Under the pieces are notes generated by a model that was not told the DNA's origin, made no database searches, and saw only the letters and a program-made list of their open reading frames with translations. Both the position numbers and the translations under genes were made by a program. A stretch of 42,659 nucleotides of DNA from JAJTHY01 sp964458795 (GTDB lineage Bacteria > Pseudomonadota > Alphaproteobacteria > Rickettsiales > Midichloriaceae). The DNA is taken from NCBI GenBank assembly GCA_964458795.1, contig CAYWJW010000006.1, positions 1-42,659 of the forward strand. Reading direction: 5' to 3'. Of this stretch, positions 32,921-40,724 are shown piece after piece. How positions within the stretch are numbered: the first letter of the stretch is position 1; every line of letters begins with the position of its first letter.

Positions 32921-33751
32921 TCACCGCTCAACTTGTTGTACTTCTGCTCCACGCTGTTCTAGGTATTTCACAAACTCTGCTTCCGTAGGTGCTTTCCCCT
33001 GCTGTTCTGGAATATTTGCATCTTTTGCTAAATCATGCAGTGACTCACGTAACGTTTTTGCGTTCTCACTAAATAGTTTTTTCATATCATCATTAAACGA
33101 TTTAGCTTTGTTGATTGTTGTGTCTGAGCTGTATCTTACTGGGTAAAATTCCTCCCTTGTGTGGGCAATAACAGGAAATATAGCGCTAACTAAACCGCCA
33201 ACAGCACTACCAGCTTTCCCTATAGCGGTATGAATGTTGTTATTGGAGTACAATGCAACTGCTAGCGAACTTAGTGCTACAATAAGGCCAATTGTTGCTA
33301 TGGTTATTAACCCTTTAAATTCAGCAGTTTGGGTACGAGGAATTTTAGAGATAGTTGGATTAGTATCAGCTAATTGCCCAATACCTGTAAACGTATCATC
33401 TATAGATTTTAATAATCCTTCTATCTTTTTATCAACAGCATCAAACTTGCCTTTCAACTCTTGATTAATATCCTCATTCTTCAACTGTTCCTTAACACTC
33501 AAATATACTTCCAGATCCGCACCACTAGCCTTTAACATATCAAAGACTTGCTTACGCAATGCATTTTTAAATTCTGCTTCAATAGGAGCTTTATCCGGAA
33601 TCTCTGTCTTGTATTCTGAGCTACTAGCTTTTTTTGCATCTATAAGATGGGTAAAGCACTTTTGGATAATATTATCTATGTTAGCATTAATTCGTCTGCT
33701 TTCATCTTGTGTTAAACGAAAATCTTCTAGTGGGTTATATGGTTGTTTCAT
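32921..33751 (-). CDS. Unknown protein with duplicated motif and central membrane hairpin
   Basis: I do not recognise this 276-residue protein. Helical, charged flanks surround two hydrophobic segments (about 147-168 and 178-196) with a short loop. A motif occurs twice, once on each side of the membrane part: IPDKAPIEAEFKNALRKQ (51-68) and IPEQQGKAPTEAEFVKYLEQR (247-267). AAGGAT precedes the ATG. The design (no signal peptide, central TM hairpin, repeated short motifs) is common among effectors or inclusion-membrane proteins of intracellular bacteria, but that role is inference. Confidence 0.55.
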   Translation of the reverse strand: MKQPYNPLEDFRLTQDESRRINANIDNIIQKCFTHLIDAKKASSSEYKTEIPDKAPIEAEFKNALRKQVFDMLKASGADLEVYLSVKEQLKNEDINQELKGKFDAVDKKIEGLLKSIDDTFTGIGQLADTNPTISKIPRTQTAEFKGLITIATIGLIVALSSLAVALYSNNNIHTAIGKAGSAVGGLVSAIFPVIAHTREEFYPVRYSSDTTINKAKSFNDDMKKLFSENAKTLRESLHDLAKDANIPEQQGKAPTEAEFVKYLEQRGAEVQQVER

Positions 33752-33829
33752 ATTAACATCCTTAAATCAGTTCCATATAACCCATACTCGCATAGAATAG
33801 TTAATAATTAGTTAATATAGTGAATTTTT

Positions 33830-34681
33830 TCAACCCCAGCGTTTATGGACCCAGAACCATTGTTCGGGTTTGTCTTTTATCCAATCTTCTATAATATTAT
33901 TGAGTTGCTGGGTAATGAGTGCGGGATCATCATTTTTAGTTGGGTTTAGCTCTTTAAAATGCAAATGGAAGTGGCATCCTTTTTCGCGTTTTATGCAGCC
34001 AATATATATGGGAATTTGGTATTTAATGGCTAGCTTGGCGGGCAGGGAGGTAGTTTTAACTGGCTTCCCAAAGAACGTGGTGTCAATACCATCATTCATA
34101 CGCTGATCAATAAGCATACCTATATTGCCGCCGTTATCTAATACCTCAAGGATCTGTAGCAAGCCAGCACGTCCCTTTGGTATGAGACGATTACCATCTC
34201 GCTCTCTCAAAAGTCGTATAAGACGGTTCACATATATGTTATTGGCAGGGCGATATACCAGATTTAGGTTAAATTTATTTTCAATAGAAATCTTAGCGGG
34301 TAGCTCAAAATTACCAAAATGCCCGGATACAAATATCGCGGATTTTTTAAAATTTTTAAACTCCTTGGTTACCTTAACTCTTCTATTAAACTCTGTGCTA
34401 GAAAGGCTTATTATGCTTGGCGATTCCCCAACAATTCTGCCTAAATTATTCCACATGCCAACCATTATGCTTTCTATTTCTTCATCCGATTTATCGGGAA
34501 AGCACATCTTGAGGTTTCTTTTTGCAATTCTAGAAGCCTTAAGTCTAGGACCAATTAACTCCATAACCTTTCCGGCAAAGGAAGAGGTTATATCTATAGG
34601 GATAAAGCGAAAGATTATAAAAAATAACCAAGCTGGCAGCGCTTCTAAAATAAAGCGTAGGTGCCTTAAAACTTTAGACAT
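33830..34681 (-). CDS. Lipid A biosynthesis lauroyl/myristoyl acyltransferase family protein (LpxL-like)
   Basis: The 283-residue protein has an N-terminal membrane anchor (LPAWLFFIIFRFIPI). The LPLAT catalytic motif is SGHFGNFE (H-x4-E), followed by LVYRPANNIYVN, LIDQRMNDGIDTTFFGKPV and a C-terminal PEQWFWVHKRWG, all typical of HtrB/LpxL. It would add secondary acyl chains to lipid A at the inner membrane. An in-frame GTG four codons earlier is an alternative start. It overlaps the HIT gene end by 8 nt, so the two share a message. Confidence 0.85.
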   Translation of the reverse strand: MSKVLRHLRFILEALPAWLFFIIFRFIPIDITSSFAGKVMELIGPRLKASRIAKRNLKMCFPDKSDEEIESIMVGMWNNLGRIVGESPSIISLSSTEFNRRVKVTKEFKNFKKSAIFVSGHFGNFELPAKISIENKFNLNLVYRPANNIYVNRLIRLLRERDGNRLIPKGRAGLLQILEVLDNGGNIGMLIDQRMNDGIDTTFFGKPVKTTSLPAKLAIKYQIPIYIGCIKREKGCHFHLHFKELNPTKNDDPALITQQLNNIIEDWIKDKPEQWFWVHKRWG

Positions 34682-35048
34682 GATGAGTGTCACCAGTTAC
34701 GAGTGGCCCCAAATGACGCCTACCCAAGAGATGGACGTGGTAGTGGTGTATAGTTTGCGAAGCATGCGCTCCATGATTCATGATCAAACGATATCCATCT
34801 TCTGCAAGCCCTAGTTTATGAGCAATCTCCCTTACTTTAACAAAGAAGTTCTTAACAGTTTCGCTATCTGCATCAAATACAAAATCATCAAAAGAGCGAT
34901 ACGGACCTTTCGGAAGTATCAACACATGTAACGGTGCTGCTGGGTGAAGGTCATTAAAGGCGAGAACCGCATCGTCTTCATATACTTTATCACACGGCAA
35001 TTCACCTTTTATAATACGAGCGAAAATGTTTGTTGGATCATATGCCAT
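34674..35048 (-). CDS. HIT family nucleotide-binding protein
   Basis: Starting at MAYDPTNIFARIIKGELPCD the protein has 124 residues, the normal size for the HINT branch. It has FNDLHPAAPLHVLILPK, the alpha helix LAEDGYRLIMNHGAHASQT, and the histidine triad HHYHVHLLGRR, whose central histidine forms the nucleotidyl intermediate. Such proteins hydrolyse purine phosphoramidates. Upstream in-frame codons run through the promoter and are rejected. It is first gene of a unit with the acyltransferase. Confidence 0.93.
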   Translation of the reverse strand: MAYDPTNIFARIIKGELPCDKVYEDDAVLAFNDLHPAAPLHVLILPKGPYRSFDDFVFDADSETVKNFFVKVREIAHKLGLAEDGYRLIMNHGAHASQTIHHYHVHLLGRRHLGPLVTGDTHHV

Positions 35049-35076
35049 TACTATTCCAATATAAATTATTCTAACT

Positions 35077-35112
35077 ATTATACTCCATTTTATACAGATA
35101 ATGGAAGTACCA
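35077..35112 (-). promoter_or_regulatory. HIT gene promoter, variant of the AGGGACTTCCAT class
   Basis: On the minus strand TGGTACTTCCAT (35112-35101) precedes TATAAT (35082-35077) by 18 nt. Nine of twelve bases match the box, including the whole ACTTCCAT half. Confidence 0.5.
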
Positions 35113-35198
35113 GATAAAGAAATTTTTTTGTAAAACCTCTGTTCAGTATGCATTGATTGATATATGATTTGTTTATTAATTAACAAGAGGATAAAGCA

Positions 35199-35960
35199 AT
35201 GAAAGAAACAAAGGGTAAAGTTGTAGTTTTCCATGCACGTGAACGAAAAGAGTTTTACTACGATGATAAGACTATTTTTGATCAGTTAAGAAAACTAGTG
35301 CAGTTTGGTTTTGATTGGCCTTATGATGATAATGGGCGCCCAGATGAACTTCAATTTAGTTTTAGACACAATGTAGGAAGACATGTTGAGTATGATAAGA
35401 CTATAGCTAGCTATAACCTACCGGATAATACTGAGCTGGTTGCTTGCATTGTCATAGATCATTGTAAGAAAAAAGACCATGCACATGTAATAGGTAGTGT
35501 GGAAGTTGTGGTAAATTCTAGCACTAAAACCTTCAACTATACTGAGTATACTACTTTTGCAGATCTCAAAAGACACATTAAATTTGATCCAAATTGGCCT
35601 AAGCAAGAAGGGCGTGCATGCGATCTTTATTTTACCCATAATGCTATGAAAATTGAAGACGAAAGCAAAACTTTGAATAGTTTTAAATTCTCAAAAGACG
35701 AAACAATATTGGTTGTTGTTATTAGTCATGCTAAGGAAGGTAATTGTTATAATAGTCTCGTAAGCAGCATGGGGAAAGGAGCGCTTATTGGATTAGGTGC
35801 ATCTGCAGCGCACTGCGTGTGGAAAACGTGTTCTAGTAGCAATCTTGGCACATCTTTTGGTTCGCGGCTTCTTGAAAATGCTTTGCCAAAAGTGTATTGT
35901 GGGATTATTTTAACTGGCGCAGTTTTAGGTGTTGTAGCCTCAGGGTGTAGCAGAGGTTAA
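35199..35960 (+). CDS. Membrane-anchored tandem ubiquitin-like protein (family member 2)
   Basis: The 253-residue protein has two ubiquitin-like domains, residues 6-86 and 99-177. Each shows an opening beta pair (KVVVFHARERKEFYY; VEVVVNSSTKTFNY), a 'D.KTIFDQLRKLV'/'TTFADLKRHIK' helix start, and a closing 'DKTIASYNLPDNTEL'/'SKTLNSFKFSKDETI', equivalent to ubiquitin's RTLSDYNIQKESTL. Two hydrophobic helices follow (about 190-209 and 231-249), separated by CSSSNLGTSFGSRLL. AAGAGG lies 8 nt before the ATG. A second gene of the family follows after 22 nt with a nearly identical membrane module. No di-glycine terminus is available for conjugation. Confidence 0.65.
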   Translation: MKETKGKVVVFHARERKEFYYDDKTIFDQLRKLVQFGFDWPYDDNGRPDELQFSFRHNVGRHVEYDKTIASYNLPDNTELVACIVIDHCKKKDHAHVIGSVEVVVNSSTKTFNYTEYTTFADLKRHIKFDPNWPKQEGRACDLYFTHNAMKIEDESKTLNSFKFSKDETILVVVISHAKEGNCYNSLVSSMGKGALIGLGASAAHCVWKTCSSSNLGTSFGSRLLENALPKVYCGIILTGAVLGVVASGCSRG

Positions 35961-35982
35961 ATAATTAGTTTAGAGGTAAAGC

Positions 35983-36489
35983 ATGCAGAATAAAATTTTG
36001 ATAGTTAAGATTGCAAGGGAGAGCAGAGAATTTCCGTATGATGATAACACTACAGTTTCTGATCTGAAGCAAGCAGTTAAAAAGTTTCCAGTGTATCCTG
36101 GGGATAATGCATGTAAACTTGGTTTTGAATTGTATTCAAGTGATGCAAAGGAGTCGCTTAATGATGATAATAGAACTATAAGTAGTTATAACCTTCCAAA
36201 TAGTGCTAAAGTGACCTTTATTGTTCATGCTAAGGGTTGTTGTAATGGAAAAGAGCAGTATCATAAGTCTCTTCTTTATATATGTGCAGGACTTGTTACT
36301 GGACTCAGCATGTCTGCAGCACATTGTATATGGAAAGCGTGTTCTAGTAGTAATCTAGGTACATCTTTTGGTGAGCGCCTTCTTAAAAATGTTTCACCTA
36401 AAGTATGTATAGGCATCACTGCTGCTAGCACTATTTTAGGTGCTATAGCCTCACGTATGGATGACGATCATGTAAGGGTTAAAGTCTAG
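35983..36489 (+). CDS. Membrane-anchored single ubiquitin-like protein (family member 3)
   Basis: The 168-residue protein has one ubiquitin-like domain (3-82) beginning ILIVKIARESREFPYDDNTT and closing NRTISSYNLPNSAKVTFIV, close to ubiquitin's closing strand. Hydrophobic helices at about 97-117 and 140-158 flank SSSNLGTSFGERLLKN. The membrane half is clearly homologous to the preceding gene at the DNA level (shared TGTTCTAGTAG and ACATCTTTTGG), while the soluble half has diverged more. This points to tandem duplication followed by selection on the ubiquitin-like part or loss of one domain. AGAGG precedes the ATG. Its stop abuts that of the convergent gene. Confidence 0.65.
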   Translation: MQNKILIVKIARESREFPYDDNTTVSDLKQAVKKFPVYPGDNACKLGFELYSSDAKESLNDDNRTISSYNLPNSAKVTFIVHAKGCCNGKEQYHKSLLYICAGLVTGLSMSAAHCIWKACSSSNLGTSFGERLLKNVSPKVCIGITAASTILGAIASRMDDDHVRVKV

Positions 36490-37521
36490 TTATCTAGTTG
36501 TTTGCTCAGAATGCCGGGTAATTCCCGTGATTATAGAACCTACTGCAAGTGAAGATATTATACTCGCACATGTTACATTAAGTGCAACGTTAGCAAGAGA
36601 GCTGTTTGCTGTGAACTTTACAAGGTATTGTGGAGCATAGCGAGATATACATATTGAAGCAAGTGCCCCAAACACCGCTCCACCCAGCATGGCTACACCC
36701 ATGACATCCCCTGATCTTGATTTCTTTACAGTGTTCCATATTGAATGTTCCAAAAGGTAGTTGTAGAACACACGAACACGAGAATCAAATGCTGACGCTT
36801 CAATATTATTAAAACTTCTATTTGTACCTGCAAAACAAATTATCGGCCTATCCGTCTTAACTTCTTGACGCCATACTACATTATTAAATACCCATAAATC
36901 TTCTGAAGGTATTACTTTAATATCTTTATAATGATCTGCAAGAGAAGCTCTGCCAAACCAGGTATTTTTCATGAAATCGACAAGAAGGTCTTGGTTTTGG
37001 AATATTTGTTTTAAGAAGCTTTCTTCAAAACTATTAAAGTTGTATGCATCAGGATTATACTTTTTATGAAGAGGGTAAACGTGCTGGTTTTCGTTTTTTT
37101 TAGCTTGGACAAAAGTGCCTAGTAAAGTTCCAAATTCTAGGCTCACACCAAATAACACTTCTTGTAATACCTTTTCAAAAGTTAAATCTGGATCAATATT
37201 GCAGTACGTATTCTTCCGGCAATTTTCTATAACTTTTAGGCTAGATGGGTATTTTTCAAAAAATAGCAGTGCTGCTTTATATACATTATCCCATACTGTT
37301 TGCATAACTGGTGCATTTTCAATTGGCATTTTAGCACCGCCGTTATGTATTGCTTGAGTTAAAAACCCCCCGTCATCTGCCCAGAAATAATATGCAAGTA
37401 TAGAGGCATATACGTTTTTGTCTGTTATATCTAAGTCATCCCTAAAGATTTTTTTATTACCTTCAACCTTATTCAAATAATCGCTGTGAAAAATCTCGTT
37501 CGTCAATAATCTACGCTTCAT
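36490..37521 (-). CDS. Unknown protein with C-terminal membrane hairpin
   Basis: I do not recognise this 343-residue protein. The first 270 residues are soluble and mixed helical, with aromatic-rich stretches (YASILAYYFWADDGGFL) and no visible catalytic motif. The last 65 form two hydrophobic helices (GVAMLGGAVFGALASICI; CASIISSLAVGSIITGI) split by a short polar loop, the same layout as in the neighbouring ubiquitin-like proteins. It ends exactly at the stop of family member 3 on the other strand. It could be a functional partner, but sequence gives only proximity and shared architecture. Confidence 0.5.
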   Translation of the reverse strand: MKRRLLTNEIFHSDYLNKVEGNKKIFRDDLDITDKNVYASILAYYFWADDGGFLTQAIHNGGAKMPIENAPVMQTVWDNVYKAALLFFEKYPSSLKVIENCRKNTYCNIDPDLTFEKVLQEVLFGVSLEFGTLLGTFVQAKKNENQHVYPLHKKYNPDAYNFNSFEESFLKQIFQNQDLLVDFMKNTWFGRASLADHYKDIKVIPSEDLWVFNNVVWRQEVKTDRPIICFAGTNRSFNNIEASAFDSRVRVFYNYLLEHSIWNTVKKSRSGDVMGVAMLGGAVFGALASICISRYAPQYLVKFTANSSLANVALNVTCASIISSLAVGSIITGITRHSEQTTR

Positions 37522-37606
37522 GTTTTGCTCGAATTTATGTAATTGTTAGAATTGTAACATAATGAATTACAAAGGAGAAGTGGAATTGCTATAACTATAC
37601 TTTTGT

Positions 37607-37638
37607 GCCATCCTCGCGAAAGCGCACTAGTGTCTGGA
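37607..37638. repeat. Dispersed repeat remnant downstream of atpG
   Basis: GTGCCATCCTCGCGAAAGCGC followed by ACTAGTGTCTGGA matches the GTCATCCTCGCGAAAGCGG copy at 15381 over its first 17 positions apart from one base. It lies where atpD is expected after atpG. Confidence 0.6.
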
Positions 37639-37688
37639 ATAAAAACTCGTCCATATATGACTTGAGTTGGATGATGCGCTTTTGAAGT

Positions 37689-38567
37689 CTACACCGCTTC
37701 TGCGCCGGATATGATCTCGATTAACTCTCTGGTTATATAGGCCTGACGAGTTCTGTTGTAAACCAATTGAAGCTTCTTAATCATCTCACCAGAATTTCGG
37801 GTGGCACTGTCCATAGCGGTCATACGGGCGGCTTGCTCTCCTGAAATGCTCTCGAGCAGCGCAGTGTAGATTTGCACCGTTATGTTCTTAGGTAATAGCT
37901 TTTCTAGGATTACCTCTTCGCTAGGTTCATATTCACAACCATGTTGCAACATCATACCTTCTTCATCGATCTCTAATGGTATTATAGCTTTCTCAGTTGG
38001 AATTTGAGAGATAGCGGATTTAAATTTGCTGAAGAACATAGTAAGACAATCAAAAGAACCAGCTTCAAATTCACTAATAAGATATTCACTAATTAAATGA
38101 GCTTTCTCATACTTAAGTCCACCTTTACCAACAAGGTTTTCGTATTTTTGAACGATTATATTTTTATGTTCAGTTTTAAGTATATCAAATCCTCTTTTGC
38201 CAACACATACAATCTTAACTTCTTTACCTTCAGCCTCAAGCTTATTAATGCTTGCTTTAACCAATTTACAAAGTGCATGGTTAAATGAGCCGCAAAGACC
38301 GCGATCTGAGGTGATAACAAGTAGCATATGCACTTTATCATGCCCGGTACCCTGTAAAAGACTAACGTGATTTGAGGCAGATTTGTCTATTCCAATTGCA
38401 AGCGCTTTAACCAAGTTGCCCAATTTTGCTGCATAATCAGCCGAATTCTCCGCTGCTTCACGCGCACGTTTGAGCTTTGAAGCTGCAACCATCTGCATGG
38501 CCTTAGTAATCTTCTGTGTAGATTTCACACTTTTGATTCTAAGCTTTATCGACTTAAGTGATGGCAT
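37689..38567 (-). CDS. atpG: ATP synthase F1 gamma subunit
   Basis: The central rotor shaft of F1, 292 residues. The N-terminal coiled-coil helix MPSLKSIKLRIKSVKSTQKITKAMQMVAASKLKRA, given here in outline, is highly conserved, as is the C-terminal partner helix with ARMTAMDSATRNSGEMIKKL and the end YNRTRQAYITRELIEIISGA. Its start follows the atpA stop with no gap. No atpD lies downstream. Confidence 0.95.
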   Translation of the reverse strand: MPSLKSIKLRIKSVKSTQKITKAMQMVAASKLKRAREAAENSADYAAKLGNLVKALAIGIDKSASNHVSLLQGTGHDKVHMLLVITSDRGLCGSFNHALCKLVKASINKLEAEGKEVKIVCVGKRGFDILKTEHKNIIVQKYENLVGKGGLKYEKAHLISEYLISEFEAGSFDCLTMFFSKFKSAISQIPTEKAIIPLEIDEEGMMLQHGCEYEPSEEVILEKLLPKNITVQIYTALLESISGEQAARMTAMDSATRNSGEMIKKLQLVYNRTRQAYITRELIEIISGAEAV

Positions 38568-40091
38568 CTATGCAAACACCTTAGTAAATTGTTTAAGAAC
38601 TTCATGAAGCTTCTTATCTGTAGCTTCTGAGATAGCAGCTTCAGTTTTAATTGTCTCTAGAATATCTTTGTGTGAATCCTTTAAGTATTCTAGGAAGGAG
38701 TCTGCAAAACGTTTGATATCAGAGATTTTTTTATCGTCAAGATAGCCCTTAACACCAGCAAAAAGAACAGCTACCTGATCTTCTACTGAAAGTGGTGAGT
38801 ATTGAGCTTGCTTGAGTAACTCAGTTAATCTTGCGCCCCTTGCAAGAAGCTGCTGTGTGGACGCATCTAAATCGGAACCAAATTGAGAAAACGCTTCCAT
38901 CTCTCTATATTGAGCCAATTCCAATTTAATACTTCCAGCAACTTGCTTCATTGCTTTAATTTGCGCAGCAGAACCAACACGGCTAACTGAAAGCCCCACA
39001 TTCACCGCAGGACGTACGCCTTTGAAGAATAATTCTGATTCTAAGAAGATTTGCCCATCGGTGATGGAAATCACGTTAGTGGGAATATAAGCAGATACGT
39101 CTCCAGCTTGCGTTTCAATAATAGGTAGTGCAGTTAACGACCCAGCACCCATCTCATCAGACATTTTAGCCGCACGCTCAAGCAGACGGGAGTGTAGATA
39201 GAATACATCACCAGGATAAGCTTCACGTCCAGGAGGGCGACGAAGCAGCAATGACATCTGGCGATAAGCTACAGCGTGCTTACTCAAGTCATCATAAATG
39301 ATTAGGCTATGCATGCCGTTGTCTCTAAAAAACTCACCCATAGAGCAACCAGAATATGGAGCCAAAAACTGGAGTGGGGCCGGATCAGATGCAGTAGCAG
39401 ATACGATTATAGTATAAGGTAACGCCCCGGTTTCTTCTAACTTTTTCACTATTTTGGCAACAGTAGAACGCTTTTGTCCAATAGCTACATAGATGCAATA
39501 TAGAGTTTTTTCTTTATCACCATCCTCGAATGCTTGACGCTGATTCATTATAGTATCAAGCGCAATAGTGGTTTTACCGGTTTGCCTATCACCAATTAGC
39601 AACTCACGCTGGCCGCGGCCAATTGGAATTAGGCTATCGATTGCCTTAATACCAGTTTGGACAGGCTCATGTACGGATTTCCTTGCTATGATACCAGGAG
39701 CTTTTATCTCAATCCTTTTATGCTTTATATTCTTAAGTGGACCCTTGCCGTCAAGTGGAGTACCAAGTGGATCTACCACGCGACCCAGCATGCCCATACC
39801 TACAGGAACTTCCATGATCTTCTTTGTGCGGCTAACTGTATCACCTTCGCTAACATATTGCTCACCGCCGAAGATAACGATACCAACTGAATCTGTCTCA
39901 AGGTTTAGCACCATTCCTTTAACACCTGAGCTGAATTCCAGTAATTCACCCACTTCTGCGTTATCCAATCCATAAGCTACTGCCACGCCATCAGAAACTT
40001 TAACGACACGACCAACCTCTTTTAGCTCATCCTGCGGGGCTAAAGTTTGGATCTTAGATTTTAAAATACTTGTAATTTCAGTTGCCTTCAT
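38568..40091 (-). CDS. atpA: ATP synthase F1 alpha subunit
   Basis: The 507-residue alpha subunit carries the non-catalytic nucleotide site. Visible are the N-terminal delta-binding segment (EITSILKSKI), the beta-barrel (VGRVVKVSDGVAVAYGLDNA), Walker A GDRQTGKT near residue 170, the Walker B-region HSLIIYDDLSKHAVAYR, the RPPGREAYPGDVFYLHSRLLERAAK loop shown here in outline, and the arginine-finger segment NVGLSVSRVGSAAQ. It is 8 nt after atpH and directly before atpG. Confidence 0.96.
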   Translation of the reverse strand: MKATEITSILKSKIQTLAPQDELKEVGRVVKVSDGVAVAYGLDNAEVGELLEFSSGVKGMVLNLETDSVGIVIFGGEQYVSEGDTVSRTKKIMEVPVGMGMLGRVVDPLGTPLDGKGPLKNIKHKRIEIKAPGIIARKSVHEPVQTGIKAIDSLIPIGRGQRELLIGDRQTGKTTIALDTIMNQRQAFEDGDKEKTLYCIYVAIGQKRSTVAKIVKKLEETGALPYTIIVSATASDPAPLQFLAPYSGCSMGEFFRDNGMHSLIIYDDLSKHAVAYRQMSLLLRRPPGREAYPGDVFYLHSRLLERAAKMSDEMGAGSLTALPIIETQAGDVSAYIPTNVISITDGQIFLESELFFKGVRPAVNVGLSVSRVGSAAQIKAMKQVAGSIKLELAQYREMEAFSQFGSDLDASTQQLLARGARLTELLKQAQYSPLSVEDQVAVLFAGVKGYLDDKKISDIKRFADSFLEYLKDSHKDILETIKTEAAISEATDKKLHEVLKQFTKVFA

Positions 40092-40099
40092 GTTTTCTC

Positions 40100-40639
40100 T
40101 TAAGATAATAATGTTGTTTTAATATTTGCTAACTTCGACTTAATTGATGCATCTAACATAAAAGAATCAATTTGCAGAATCATACCGCCCAAAAGTTCTT
40201 CATCAGAACTATCATCAAGCATAACCTTCTGTTTGCAAATCTCTTCTAATTGTGTAGTTAACTTCTTTTTCTCAGCCGCAGAAAGCGCAAAGCTAGTTGA
40301 AATGCGTACTAGCTTAATGCCATTAGCAGTAAGTAAAAGAGTATTAAATTTATTTATTATTTTAGAAAATAGGTAAATCCTTCTATTTTCCAGTAATAGC
40401 TTTACAAATGATTTAAGTATATGAGGAGCGCCACAAGCATCAAGAGTGGCATCCCAGATTTTAGCTTTAAGCTTAGTTGGGACCTGTTCGCTTAATGCTA
40501 GTTTTTTATAGCCATCCAGCGCACCTAAAGTATCAAATACTTTTTGCATACTTTTATACACCGCTTGGGCATCCTTGCCCTCGCTGGCCAAGGAGAATAA
40601 ACTACTAGTGTACCTATCTACCAAAACAGTGTCTTTCAT
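40100..40639 (-). CDS. atpH: ATP synthase F1 delta subunit
   Basis: The 179-residue stator subunit joins alpha to the peripheral stalk. The start at MKDTVLVDRYTSSLFSLA gives the family's length and opening 'RYxxALFxLA'; an upstream in-frame ATG would add 21 basic residues without precedent. The C-terminal half has VRISTSFALSAAEKKKL and GGMILQIDSFMLDASIKSKL, the usual delta/OSCP ending. It heads the atpH-A-G unit and lies 85 nt after the fourth ubiquitin-like gene on the same strand, so read-through from that gene is possible. Confidence 0.9.
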   Translation of the reverse strand: MKDTVLVDRYTSSLFSLASEGKDAQAVYKSMQKVFDTLGALDGYKKLALSEQVPTKLKAKIWDATLDACGAPHILKSFVKLLLENRRIYLFSKIINKFNTLLLTANGIKLVRISTSFALSAAEKKKLTTQLEEICKQKVMLDDSSDEELLGGMILQIDSFMLDASIKSKLANIKTTLLS

Positions 40640-40724
40640 GCTTCTCGATATAACTTTATAACGCCGAAGAATTACCACACATTTTTCCTTCTTGCAAGGC
40701 AACTTTTTGTAAAACTAACTATAG

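Noticed and set aside
37541..37600. A possible box-type promoter (ATTCCAC, 18 nt, TATGTT) for the gene at 36490-37521
   Set aside because: Only part of the box is matched and the -10 is poor; it may be chance.
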